A DNA stretch of 64,000 nucleotides from JBGPLJ01 sp963826145. Its GTDB lineage: Bacteria > Pseudomonadota > Gammaproteobacteria > Steroidobacterales > Steroidobacteraceae. A program made the position numbers and the translations under genes. Below the pieces are notes generated by a model that was not told the DNA's origin, ran no database searches, and saw only the letters and a program-made list of their open reading frames with translations. Positions 25,077 to 33,182 of this stretch are shown in pieces. Where the stretch lies: the NCBI GenBank assembly GCA_963826145.1, contig CAWGVW010000002.1:1-64000 (forward strand). Reading direction: 5' to 3'. The stretch's first letter is position 1; the number at the start of each line of letters is the position of its first letter.

Positions 25077-25097
25077 AAATGGGGACGTACCCCATTT
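25077..25097. repeat. Perfect short palindrome AAATGGGG/CCCCATTT
   Basis: An 8 bp perfect stem with a 5-base loop sits between two convergent genes (OsmC stop at 25067 and the small basic gene stop at 25101). Elements with this core are common as dispersed small repeats in proteobacteria. It may also end transcription. Confidence 0.6.
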
Positions 25098-25100
25098 AAC

Positions 25101-25217
25101 CTACTGCGGGCCGAGCCCGCCCATGCCGCCGAAGCCCGCCTTCTTGGCGCGCTTCTCGGCACGTTTTTCCTTGAGCGTCTTCAGCGGTTTCTTCTTCGAT
25201 TCCTTCTTCCGTTCCAT
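25101..25217 (-). CDS. Small very basic protein of 38 residues
   Basis: ATG at 25217 encodes a 38-residue protein of which about 14 residues are Lys or Arg: MERKKESKKKPLKTLKEKRA and a C-terminal end KAGFGGMGGLGPQ. Small lysine-rich proteins with a KTLKEKRAxKRAKK core recur in gammaproteobacteria as hypothetical proteins, perhaps nucleic-acid binding. It lies just upstream of the palindrome at 25077-25097 and is too short for most gene finders. Confidence 0.55.
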   Translation of the reverse strand: MERKKESKKKPLKTLKEKRAEKRAKKAGFGGMGGLGPQ

Positions 25218-25295
25218 GCCTTTGCCCACGATCTGCCCTCCGCTAGGTAGAGGCATCATGTTGCGGGAAACCCAAGCGACGCCGCAAGCGGTTCA

Positions 25296-26222
25296 TCAGC
25301 GCAGCGCCCAGTACCGCACCCCTTGCCCGGCAAGATAGCTCTCGGCATTCCGGCCTTGCAGGATTGCGAGGCTTGCGTGGAGCCCGGCCTCGGTGCAAGT
25401 GCCCGCGGCAACCGTCACCGAACGTGGCGCCTCTTCGATCGGCCAGCCGGTACGCGGGTCGAGAATGTGCCCGTACCGGCGCCCGTCCTTGATAAGGAAC
25501 CGGCGCGTGTCACCGCTCGTCGCGAGCGCGCCCTGCGACAGGTCGAGCAACATGCGGGCGTCGCGATCGGTGTCGGGTCGCTCGATGCCGACGGACCACG
25601 GCCCATCGCGCGGCGTTCGGTTGGCGCAAAGGTCGCCGCCGAAGTTCACGAGAATTGCGCCGTTGAATAGTGCGCCTGCGAGCCCAAGTGCGCGATCGGC
25701 GGCGTACTCCTTGCCGAACCCGCCGAAATCGAGCTCCATCCCGTCGGGCAGCGTGAGCTCCGGGCGGCGCCATTCGAGCCGCTGAAAGCCGATGAACGGC
25801 AGAAGGCGCTTGACGGCGGCAGCGTCCGGCAGGCGGTCGGACCCGTCGAACTTCCACACGCGCCGCAGCAGGCCGGACGTAACGTCGAAGAGGCCCTCGC
25901 TCAGTCGATGGCACTCGGCGGCGAAATCGATGAGCGCCGCCGTCTCGGTGTCGACTCGCACCGGCTTTCCACGGCTCTGGTTGACGGCAGACAGCACACT
26001 GTCCTTGCGATAGCGGCTGAACTTGGCCTCGATGCGCCAGGCTTCCTCGGCGACCAGGCAACCGAGTTCGCGAACGAGCCCGGTGTCGTCGGTCTCGAGC
26101 AGGATCTCGCACGGGCTCGCCATGGCCTGAAATGTCGCCGCACAAATCCCGCGCGACCGGCGCTCGATGTGCAACGGCTCGGCTGACTTGAGCCCAGGCA
26201 GCGCTTCGGCGCGGGCAGCCAT
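25296..26222 (-). CDS. apbE: ApbE: FAD:protein FMN transferase
   Basis: The 308-residue protein matches ApbE, which attaches FMN from FAD to a threonine of target proteins in the periplasm. Seen: FDVTSGLLRRVW, DFGGFGKEYAADRALG (flavin site), ILVNFGGDLCA and HILDPRTGWPIEEA, in the right order. Start ATG at 26222 follows the DUF3570 stop by 2 bases. No signal peptide or lipobox is evident at the N-terminus, which is unusual because most ApbE proteins are exported. It is the last gene of a four-gene unit starting with a TlpA-like protein. Confidence 0.92.
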   Translation of the reverse strand: MAARAEALPGLKSAEPLHIERRSRGICAATFQAMASPCEILLETDDTGLVRELGCLVAEEAWRIEAKFSRYRKDSVLSAVNQSRGKPVRVDTETAALIDFAAECHRLSEGLFDVTSGLLRRVWKFDGSDRLPDAAAVKRLLPFIGFQRLEWRRPELTLPDGMELDFGGFGKEYAADRALGLAGALFNGAILVNFGGDLCANRTPRDGPWSVGIERPDTDRDARMLLDLSQGALATSGDTRRFLIKDGRRYGHILDPRTGWPIEEAPRSVTVAAGTCTEAGLHASLAILQGRNAESYLAGQGVRYWALR

Positions 26223-26224
26223 GT

Positions 26225-27571
26225 TCAGAACCGATATCGATAGCCGATCTGCAACATGATCGACTTGAGGCCCGGTGCGAGATCGAGCCCCTGCAGGGCG
26301 CCGAAGGCGACCGGGGTATCCTGCTGCGTCTGCTGATATTGCTCGAGGCGCACGCTCCATTCACCGCGATCGTCGGCAAGCGGCATGCCGAACTTCACGC
26401 CAAAGGTCGCTCCATTGAAACTCGCAAGCCGCGGGTCGGCGGACATGAATTGCGGCAGCGGTGTCGAGGCGTCGACGTAGAGGTGATAGAAGTCCGCCGC
26501 CGTCTGCTTGTAATAGCGCACATGAGGCTCCAGGTACGCGCCGCTCGAGAACTGCCAGCGATAGCGGATCTCGCCCGTCTGCGAGCGGATGCCCCAATCG
26601 TCCTTGAGGTAGCGCAACGACACATCCAGTACGTTTCTGCCGATCGCGACCTTGTTTTCCAGGAAGAGGCTCTGCCACGCACGCGAGCCGGGCCGCGATT
26701 CGAATCGGTAACCCGCCACGTTTCCACCCGTATCGATCACCGAGAGGATTTTGTATGGATCGGTGAGGTAACCGTTCGAGCGGTCGTAGGAATAATTGAG
26801 CTGGGCGAGCCAGTTTTGTGTCAACACCTGCGTCAGGCCGATGAGCGCGCCGCCCACGGTCTTGCTTTCGTTGCCGCCCTTCTGCAGCAGCACGTAGTCG
26901 GATCCGGCGACCGGCACGCCGCCGATCGGATTGATCGAATCGGACTCGAAATGGCCGCCGAGCGACAGCGTCGTATTCTTCGAGTTGAAGTCCTGCGCCA
27001 GCGCGATGTTGACGCCGATCGACGTGAAGTCCAGTTCGTGCGACGCGTCGGCACCGACTGAAAATTTCGTGTTCGAGCCGAGCGGTTGCTGCCAGCCTGC
27101 GTTGAGCGCGAAGCGCTGGTCGTGAAAATTCGGGTCGAGCGGGATCTCGCCGGGCTGCACGGTGTAGAGCGTCACGTGCTCGAGCTCGGCAACTTCGCGG
27201 CCCGACGCCGTGGTGTAGGTTTGCGTGCCACCGGAAGGAGCCTGAAAGCTCGTGCCGGAAGGCGTCGCGAACGTCTGTGGGGACTGGCTTGGCAGGGCTC
27301 CGTTCGGAGACCCGCCGCTCAGGCTGTCATACGTCAGCTTGAAGCCGAATACATGCTCGTCACCGAAGTCCTTGCTGAGGCTCACGACCGGCTCGATCGC
27401 CTGCACGCGCCCCTGGTCCTCCTTGTAATAAAGGACGGCCGAATCGGCCTGCCAATCGCCCTCTTCGCCCGACGACGGAGCGTCGGCTCGCGTTGCCGTT
27501 GCACTCAGCAGCGCGCAGCTCGCCGCCATCAACGCCGACGGCGCGGCGCGCGCTCCGTTCTTCAATTGCAT
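26225..27571 (-). CDS. DUF3570 family outer-membrane protein
   Basis: Start ATG at 27571 has GGAGG seven bases upstream inside the end of the preceding gene. The 448-residue protein has a signal peptide (ALMAASCALLSATATRADA) and a barrel-like series of amphipathic strands ending IMLQIGYRYRF, a phenylalanine end typical for outer-membrane barrels. The family features are WQADSAVLYYKEDQGRVQAI and FGDEHVFGFKLTYDSLSG at the start, then repeated strands. DUF3570 proteins are found beside DUF4266 and ApbE in many bacteria, but their function is not known. Confidence 0.87.
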   Translation of the reverse strand: MQLKNGARAAPSALMAASCALLSATATRADAPSSGEEGDWQADSAVLYYKEDQGRVQAIEPVVSLSKDFGDEHVFGFKLTYDSLSGGSPNGALPSQSPQTFATPSGTSFQAPSGGTQTYTTASGREVAELEHVTLYTVQPGEIPLDPNFHDQRFALNAGWQQPLGSNTKFSVGADASHELDFTSIGVNIALAQDFNSKNTTLSLGGHFESDSINPIGGVPVAGSDYVLLQKGGNESKTVGGALIGLTQVLTQNWLAQLNYSYDRSNGYLTDPYKILSVIDTGGNVAGYRFESRPGSRAWQSLFLENKVAIGRNVLDVSLRYLKDDWGIRSQTGEIRYRWQFSSGAYLEPHVRYYKQTAADFYHLYVDASTPLPQFMSADPRLASFNGATFGVKFGMPLADDRGEWSVRLEQYQQTQQDTPVAFGALQGLDLAPGLKSIMLQIGYRYRF

Positions 27572-27789
27572 CCGCATCCTCCGCCGCCGAACCCGCGACC
27601 GCCGCTCGAGGCTTCCTTGCTGAAGTACACGTGATCGTCGATGGCGGCATCGAGCGGATTGGCGTTCAACTGCATTTCGGGTCGCGCGAGTGCACTGCGC
27701 TGCCACGGCTTGACGCCGATGCTGCTGCAGGCCGAAAGCGCCGCCGACACCGCCAGGGTGACCGCGATCATCGCGAGCTGTCGTTTCAT
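27562..27789 (-). CDS. DUF4266 family lipoprotein
   Basis: A 75-residue protein with a lipobox (ALSAC), then VKPWQRSALARPEMQ, a segment with HVYFSKEASSGG, and a C-terminal GGGGCGCN. This matches DUF4266 in length and in the conserved WQR, HxYxSKE and GGGGCGC parts. The C-terminal two cysteines could bind a metal or a cofactor. The start of the DUF3570 gene lies inside its last 10 bases, so the two are translated together. Whether it receives FMN from the ApbE of the same operon is not shown. Confidence 0.88.
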   Translation of the reverse strand: MKRQLAMIAVTLAVSAALSACSSIGVKPWQRSALARPEMQLNANPLDAAIDDHVYFSKEASSGGRGFGGGGCGCN

Positions 27790-27803
27790 TCTGTCTCCAC
27801 TCC

Positions 27804-28280
27804 TCATTTTTCCGCGAGCAGGGTGTCCAGTTCCCGGGTCAGCCCGGCCGGACTGTCGTTCGTGAATCCCACGTGGCGGTAACGCGTTGCCCCGTGACGA
27901 TCGACGAGCAACGTCGTCGGCATGCCCTTCAACTCGAAGGCCGCGGCAAGGTTGCCCTCGGTATCGAACAGGATGCGAAATTGCGGATTGAATTCGTGCA
28001 GGAAGCGCTCGGCGAGCTCGCGCTCCTGATCGACGTTGATCGCGATCACGACCAGCCCGCGGTCGGCGTAAAGGTGTTGGATCGAGTTCATCCACGGAAA
28101 GGACCTGCGGCACGGTGCGCACCACGACGCCCAGAAATCGATGTAGACGACCTTGTCCCGGTACGCGGTGATATCGAGCCTGTCGTCGGAGCTGGCCGGG
28201 AGCGCGGCCAGCATCAGTAGCAGCCCAAGCGACAGCGAGCGAGTGATTGGCGCTCGAGATCGTTGCGTTAACTGCGACAT
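27804..28280 (-). CDS. TlpA-like periplasmic thioredoxin
   Basis: Start ATG at 28280 gives MSQLTQRSRAPITRSLSLGL, an export signal, then a thioredoxin domain with the active site WCAPC (FWASWCAPCRRSFPWMN, near residues 57-62) and the cis-proline in KGMPTTLLVDRHG. TlpA-like proteins reduce periplasmic disulphides, often for cytochrome c or copper centre assembly. It is the first gene of the unit with DUF4266, DUF3570 and ApbE (gaps of 14, -10 and 2 bases), and it probably keeps the DUF4266 cysteines reduced. That role is inferred. Confidence 0.85.
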   Translation of the reverse strand: MSQLTQRSRAPITRSLSLGLLLMLAALPASSDDRLDITAYRDKVVYIDFWASWCAPCRRSFPWMNSIQHLYADRGLVVIAINVDQERELAERFLHEFNPQFRILFDTEGNLAAAFELKGMPTTLLVDRHGATRYRHVGFTNDSPAGLTRELDTLLAEK

Positions 28281-28433
28281 GAGTGACGGACTCCCTGGAT
28301 TCGCGCGGGTAGACACGAAGCTTGAACATGAAGTTCCATGGCAACGCATTTGCGCGTGTCGGCGATCGCAGACGCCGGTGCGCTGCGGCCGAGGCAATGA
28401 GTTAGTGGGGTTAGACGGACGAAATCGCCAGGA

Positions 28434-31400
28434 TCAATCGCCTGCGGGGGCGTCACCGGTGAGCTTGTCGATCACGCGGCTCACGTACTGCGGCGAACGC
28501 GTGTTGCGCGCGATGAGCAGGTACACGGCCGGGACGACGAATAGCGTGAGCACCATCGAGATCGTGACGCCGAAAAAGACCACCGCGCCAAGCGCACGCC
28601 GGCTCTCGGCGCCCGCGCCGGTTGCAATAATGAGCGGGATGGAGCCGAAAGCTGAGCAGAGGCTCGTCATCAGCACTGGCCGCAGCCGGATCACCGAGGC
28701 CTCGGTCAAGGCGTCGACGAACTCGCGGCCCCGGTCGCGCAGCTGGTTGGCGAATTCCACGATCAGCACGCCGTTCTTCGCGGCGAGACCCACGAGAAGA
28801 ACTGCGCCGATGCCGCTGAAGACCGTCACCGGCGCATTGAAGATGAAAAGCCCGACGAGTGCGCCTGTCAGTGCGAGCGGCACGGTCGTCAGGATCACGA
28901 ACGGGTGGATGAAGCTCTCGAACTGCGCCGCGAGCACGAGGTAGACGATGACGAGCGCCATGACAAAGGTCCACAGGAGCGCCGATCCTGCTTCCTTGAG
29001 CTCACGCGATTCACCGTCGTACTCGAGGCGCACGCTGCTCGGGGCTTCCTCTTTCACGACGCGCTCGAGATAGGTGAGTGCCTCACCTAGCGTATAGCCG
29101 GGCGTGAGGCCCGAGGAAATCGTGATCGACCGCAAACGGTTGAAGCGCCTCAAGTCCTGAGGACCTGCGACCTCCTCCACCTTGACAAGGCTCGAGAGCG
29201 GCACGAGCTCACCGCTCCGTTCGGAGCGCACATAGATGTTGTCGAGATCGGTCGGGCTTGCGCGCTCCGCTTTGGCCGCCTGCAGGATGACGTTGTATTC
29301 CTCGCCGCGATCCGTGTACGTCGTCACTTCGCGTGATCCCAGCATCGTTTCGAGCGTGCGGCCGATATTGCCGAGCGAGATGCCGAGATCGGCCGCCTTG
29401 TTGCGATCGATGATGACGCGCATCTGCGGCTGGCGCTCCTTGTAGTCCGAATCGATGCCGATGAGATCCGGGTTTTCGGCGCGGGCACGGTCGAGAACGC
29501 GGTCGCGCACATGCGCAAGCTCGGCGAAGTCATCGCCCTGCAGGACGATCTGCACGGGGTTGTTGCCGATGCCGCTCACCGGAAGGGTCGGCGGCTGCTG
29601 CACGATGACGCGTACCCCCGGCAGATTCGACACCTTCTTCTGCAGATCCGCTGCTATCTGGCTCGCGCTCTTGCTGCGTTCGTTCCAGGGTGTGAGCGGC
29701 GTGAACACGATACCGAGGTTCGCCGCATTGTTGCCGAATGCGCCGGAGCGCGCGAGCACCCGAAGCACGTTGCCCTGCTTCTTCTCCTCGAGCAGGTACT
29801 GTTCAACCTGCTCGACGTAGCGCTTCGTGTACGCCACGCTCGAACCTTCCGGCGCGCTGATGAAAGTGATGATGATGCCGCGGTCTTCGCGCGGCGAATA
29901 ATCGGTGCGCACACCCTGCCAAAGCAGCACGCCGAGCCCCGCCACCACGAGAGCGCCAAATGCGACGATTCCGGCATTCATCAGCGCCGCCGTCAGCGCC
30001 TTTCGGTACCAGTCCGCGAGGCGCTGGAAGTGGCTGTCGACCCAGCGTGCAAATCGTCCACGCTCGACGTGCCTGGTGAAGAGCATCGAGGTCAGCATCG
30101 GCACCAGTGTCAACGCCACGAGCGCCGAGAACGCAACCGCCGACGCCACGGCGATGCCAAATTCACCGAAAAGTCGCCCGAGCTTTCCCGGCATGAAGGA
30201 GATCGGCAGGAACACGGTCACCAGCACCGTGGTCACGGCGAGCACTGCGAAGCCGATCTCGCGGCTGCCGCTGATGCACGCCAGCACCGGCGCCTCGCCA
30301 TGTTCCATGCGCCGGACGATGTTCTCGAGCACCACGATGCTGTCATCCACGACGAGGCCGATCGCAAGCACGATGCCAAGGAGCGTCAGCACGTTGATCG
30401 AGAAGCCGAGCGCCGCCATCACCATCGCCGAGGCAACGATCGACACGGGAATCGTAAGCGCCGGGATGAGTGTCGCCCGCCAGCTGCCAAGGAAGCCGAA
30501 AATCACGATGAGCACCATGGTGAGCGCGAGCGAGAGCGTGAAACGCACTTCATGCATGGAAGCCGACACGAAGGTCGAGAAGTCGACATTGATCGACATG
30601 TGGATGTCGGCCGGTAACGATTCCTCGATGCGCTGCATCTCCGCGCGCACGCCGGCCGCGACTTCGAGGATGTTCGCCTTCGACTGGGGAATGACGGCGA
30701 GGTTGACGCTCGGCAGGCCGTCGGAACGTGCAAAGCCCCGATCGTCCTCGGAGGCGACCTCGACCTTCGTAACCTCGCCGAGCCGCACGAGCGAACCGTC
30801 GCCACCGCGCCCGACGACGAGCTGACGGAAATCGTCCGCCGTCTTGAGCCGCGTCACGGTCCGCAGAGTGAATTCGCGCTGCTGCGACTCGATGCGGCCG
30901 GCCGGCAGCTCGACGTTCTCGGCCCTGAGCGCGTTCTCGAGGTCAGCAACTGTCAATTCATGCGCTGCGAGCGCTGCACGATCGATCCAAAGCCGCATCG
31001 CATAGCGGCGCTCATTGGCGATGCGCACCTGCGCGACGCCCGGCACGACCGAAAACCGGTCGACGAGGTAGCGGTGTGCGTAGTCGGTGAGCTCGAGCGA
31101 GTTGCGCGTTTCGCTCCTCAGGTTGATGAACATGATCGCATCGGCGCTCGCATCCTGCTTGGCGACCTGCGGAGGATCCGCTTCCGTCGGCAGGTTCGGC
31201 AGCACGCGCGCGATGCGGTCGCGCACGTCGTTCGCCGCCGCTTCGAGGTCGCGATTCACGCTGAACTCGATGCTCACCGACGACTTCTCGTCGCGGCTCG
31301 ACGAGGTGAGCTTGGTGATGCCTTCGATGCCCGCGACCTGGTCTTCGATCACCCGCGTGATCTTGGTCTCGACCACGTCCGACGAGGCACCCCGGTAATC

Positions 31401-31547
31401 AGTAGTCACCGAGACAACCGGTGATTCGACATCCGGGAATTCCCGCACCGGCAATCGCACGGCAGCTAGCGTGCCCAGGATCACGAGCATCAGGCTCACG
31501 ACGGCCGCGAACACCGGACGGCGAACGCTGAGCTCGGCGATCTTCAA
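28434..31547 (-). CDS. RND multidrug efflux transporter, inner-membrane subunit
   Basis: Start TTG at 31547 (frame LKIAELSVRRPVF), with GAGGA six bases upstream. The 1037-residue protein is an RND (AcrB-like) transporter: the early helix (FAAVVSLMLVILGTLA), large periplasmic loops, and the duplicated membrane bundle (TLIPALTIPVSIVASAMVM, then GIVLAIGLVVDDSIVVLENI with the two aspartates of the proton relay; in the second half FVMALVIVYLVLAAQFESF and GLAAKNGVLIVEFANQ). It takes drugs or other amphiphiles out of the cell by proton exchange, together with the adaptor from the upstream gene. No outer-membrane TolC-like partner is in the window. Confidence 0.95.
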   Translation of the reverse strand: MKIAELSVRRPVFAAVVSLMLVILGTLAAVRLPVREFPDVESPVVSVTTDYRGASSDVVETKITRVIEDQVAGIEGITKLTSSSRDEKSSVSIEFSVNRDLEAAANDVRDRIARVLPNLPTEADPPQVAKQDASADAIMFINLRSETRNSLELTDYAHRYLVDRFSVVPGVAQVRIANERRYAMRLWIDRAALAAHELTVADLENALRAENVELPAGRIESQQREFTLRTVTRLKTADDFRQLVVGRGGDGSLVRLGEVTKVEVASEDDRGFARSDGLPSVNLAVIPQSKANILEVAAGVRAEMQRIEESLPADIHMSINVDFSTFVSASMHEVRFTLSLALTMVLIVIFGFLGSWRATLIPALTIPVSIVASAMVMAALGFSINVLTLLGIVLAIGLVVDDSIVVLENIVRRMEHGEAPVLACISGSREIGFAVLAVTTVLVTVFLPISFMPGKLGRLFGEFGIAVASAVAFSALVALTLVPMLTSMLFTRHVERGRFARWVDSHFQRLADWYRKALTAALMNAGIVAFGALVVAGLGVLLWQGVRTDYSPREDRGIIITFISAPEGSSVAYTKRYVEQVEQYLLEEKKQGNVLRVLARSGAFGNNAANLGIVFTPLTPWNERSKSASQIAADLQKKVSNLPGVRVIVQQPPTLPVSGIGNNPVQIVLQGDDFAELAHVRDRVLDRARAENPDLIGIDSDYKERQPQMRVIIDRNKAADLGISLGNIGRTLETMLGSREVTTYTDRGEEYNVILQAAKAERASPTDLDNIYVRSERSGELVPLSSLVKVEEVAGPQDLRRFNRLRSITISSGLTPGYTLGEALTYLERVVKEEAPSSVRLEYDGESRELKEAGSALLWTFVMALVIVYLVLAAQFESFIHPFVILTTVPLALTGALVGLFIFNAPVTVFSGIGAVLLVGLAAKNGVLIVEFANQLRDRGREFVDALTEASVIRLRPVLMTSLCSAFGSIPLIIATGAGAESRRALGAVVFFGVTISMVLTLFVVPAVYLLIARNTRSPQYVSRVIDKLTGDAPAGD

Positions 31548-31557
31548 CGATCGATCC

Positions 31558-32652
31558 TCATGGAGCGGCCTGAACGCTCGCGCCCGGCCGCAATTTGTCG
31601 GCACCCTCGGTCACGATGCTCTCGCCCGCAGCGAGCCCATCCACGACTTCCACTTCGCCCGGCCGCCGCCTGCCGATGCGGATCTCGCGTTTGTCGGCCT
31701 TGCCGCTCACAACGACGTACACGAACTGCTTGCCCTCCTCGGGCAGCAGCGCCTGCTCCGGCACGACGACGGCGTCCTTCGACGACTCGACGATGCGCAC
31801 GGTCAGGAACATGCCGGGCTTCAGGAGTCCCTCGGCGTTCGGTACGATCGCCCGGACGCCGAAGGCGCGGCTCACCGGATCGACGCGTGTATCGACGGTC
31901 GCCACCGTGCCGTCGAAGGACCGGCCGGGGTATGCCGTCGTCGCGGCCCGGATGGTCAGACCCGGGTGCACCACCGACATCTGCGCTTCGGGCACCGAGA
32001 AATCGACCTTGATGCGGCTTGTGTCATCGAGCGTCGTCATGATCGTGCCCGGATTCACGAGGCTGCCGACGCTCACACGCCTGAGGCCCACCTGGCCGTC
32101 GAACGGCGCCCGCACGACGGTGTCGCCGAGGCGGGAGGCGGCCGCCTCGACTTTCGCCTGGTTCGCCTTGAGCGTCGCCTCGATCTGATCGAGCTGGGAC
32201 GGCGACAGGGCCTTGGTAGAGATCAGGCCGACACTGCGGTCGTAGTTGCTCTTGCTTTCCGCGAGCGCCGCCTGAGCCTGGGCAAGGTCCGCAGCGGCCT
32301 GCGTGCCGTCGAGTTCGACGAGCACCTCGCCCCTGCGCACGGCCTGCCCTTCATTGAAACGGATGGCTGCGATGCGGTTCGAGATCTTGGCGGTAACGTC
32401 GATCGCCTCGTTGGCGCGGGCCGTTCCCAGCGCCTCGAGTTCGTACGGAAACTCCTTGCGGATGGCCTGCCCGACGACCACGGCCGTTGCGGGCCTCCCG
32501 CCCGCGGCTGCCGGCGAACCACTCGAAGGATCGCCCGCACCCCCACCCCCTCCGCGCCAGAGCATGACCGCAAGACCCAGCACCACGGCGGCAAGCCCCA
32601 CGGCCACGATCGATACCAGCCAGAGTTTTCGGCGCAGATTTTCGTCGGACAT
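31558..32652 (-). CDS. RND efflux periplasmic adaptor subunit
   Basis: A 364-residue HlyD/MdtA-type adaptor. It has an N-terminal anchor helix (LWLVSIVAVGLAAVVLGLAV) and a Gly-rich linker, then a lipoyl-like beta part (AKISNRIAAIRFNEGQAVRR), a helical hairpin (YDRSVGLISTKALSPSQLDQ), and a beta-barrel with DTSRIKVDFSVPEAQM, ending with VDGLAAGESIVTEGADKLRP. It bridges the inner-membrane pump to an outer-membrane channel. The stop of this gene is 10 bases before the TTG start of the pump, one transcription unit. Confidence 0.93.
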   Translation of the reverse strand: MSDENLRRKLWLVSIVAVGLAAVVLGLAVMLWRGGGGGAGDPSSGSPAAAGGRPATAVVVGQAIRKEFPYELEALGTARANEAIDVTAKISNRIAAIRFNEGQAVRRGEVLVELDGTQAAADLAQAQAALAESKSNYDRSVGLISTKALSPSQLDQIEATLKANQAKVEAAASRLGDTVVRAPFDGQVGLRRVSVGSLVNPGTIMTTLDDTSRIKVDFSVPEAQMSVVHPGLTIRAATTAYPGRSFDGTVATVDTRVDPVSRAFGVRAIVPNAEGLLKPGMFLTVRIVESSKDAVVVPEQALLPEEGKQFVYVVVSGKADKREIRIGRRRPGEVEVVDGLAAGESIVTEGADKLRPGASVQAAP

Positions 32653-32790
32653 GATGCGGCGGCACCTTAGCAGCTGATCCCCCGGCCCCTCAGCCCGGAT
32701 GTCACCAGCCGCTCAAGGAGAGTACGAGTTGCGAGTTAACAATTATGACCGCGTGGCGGCGGCCGCGACCCTTTTTGCTACACTGCAGCC

Positions 32791-33162
32791 ATGGGTACGC
32801 CCCGTATCATAAAGAAGTACGCCAACCGGCGGCTCTACGACGCCAGCATCTCCCGCCACGTAACCCTCGACGACATCCGCCGCCTCATCGTGGGCGGCGA
32901 AAAGATCACGGTCGTCGAGGACAAGACGGGCGATGACATCACGCGCCTGATCCTGCTGCAGGTTATCGCCGAACAGGAACATGGCGGGCAGCCGATCCTC
33001 TCGACCCAGCTCCTGGAATCGATCATCCGCTGCTACGGCAACGCGATGGAGCAGAGCATGTCCAGGTGCCTCGAGGCGAGCGTGCTGCACTTCGACAATG
33101 AGCGTCAGACGCCGCCGGAGGCCGAAAGGCTCGAGGACGTGACTACGGCGCGCCCGGCCTGA
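32791..33162 (+). CDS. phaR: Polyhydroxyalkanoate synthesis regulator PhaR-like
   Basis: The 123-residue protein fits the PhaR family: PRIIKKYANRRLYDASISRH (DNA-binding N-terminus), VTLDDIRRLIVGGEKITVVE, then the PHB accumulation domain GDDITRLILLQVIAEQEHGG and STQLLESIIRCYG. PhaR binds PHA granules and DNA and represses phasin genes until polymer is present. The usual length is 120-190 residues, so this is a short form. No PHA synthase or phasin gene is in the window. It heads the plus-strand cluster of 33183-37342, without an obvious functional link. Confidence 0.88.
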   Translation: MGTPRIIKKYANRRLYDASISRHVTLDDIRRLIVGGEKITVVEDKTGDDITRLILLQVIAEQEHGGQPILSTQLLESIIRCYGNAMEQSMSRCLEASVLHFDNERQTPPEAERLEDVTTARPA

Positions 33163-33182
33163 AGGCCGACAGCCCCGCATCG

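Noticed and set aside
26225..27571. NGAT near the end of the DUF3570 protein as an ApbE flavinylation site
   Set aside because: The known ApbE target motif needs an Asp three residues before a Ser/Thr-Gly-Ala-Thr/Ser core. Here the context is ASFNGATFG, without the core Ser/Thr and Asp spacing.
28281..28433. A possible gene in the 153-base gap before the TlpA-like gene
   Set aside because: The only open frame there is an upstream extension of the TlpA-like gene without signal peptide or ribosome site; no independent feature could be supported.
31471..32670. A 399-residue open frame opposite the efflux adaptor
   Set aside because: His/Arg-rich antisense shadow; the adaptor itself is complete and conserved on the other strand.
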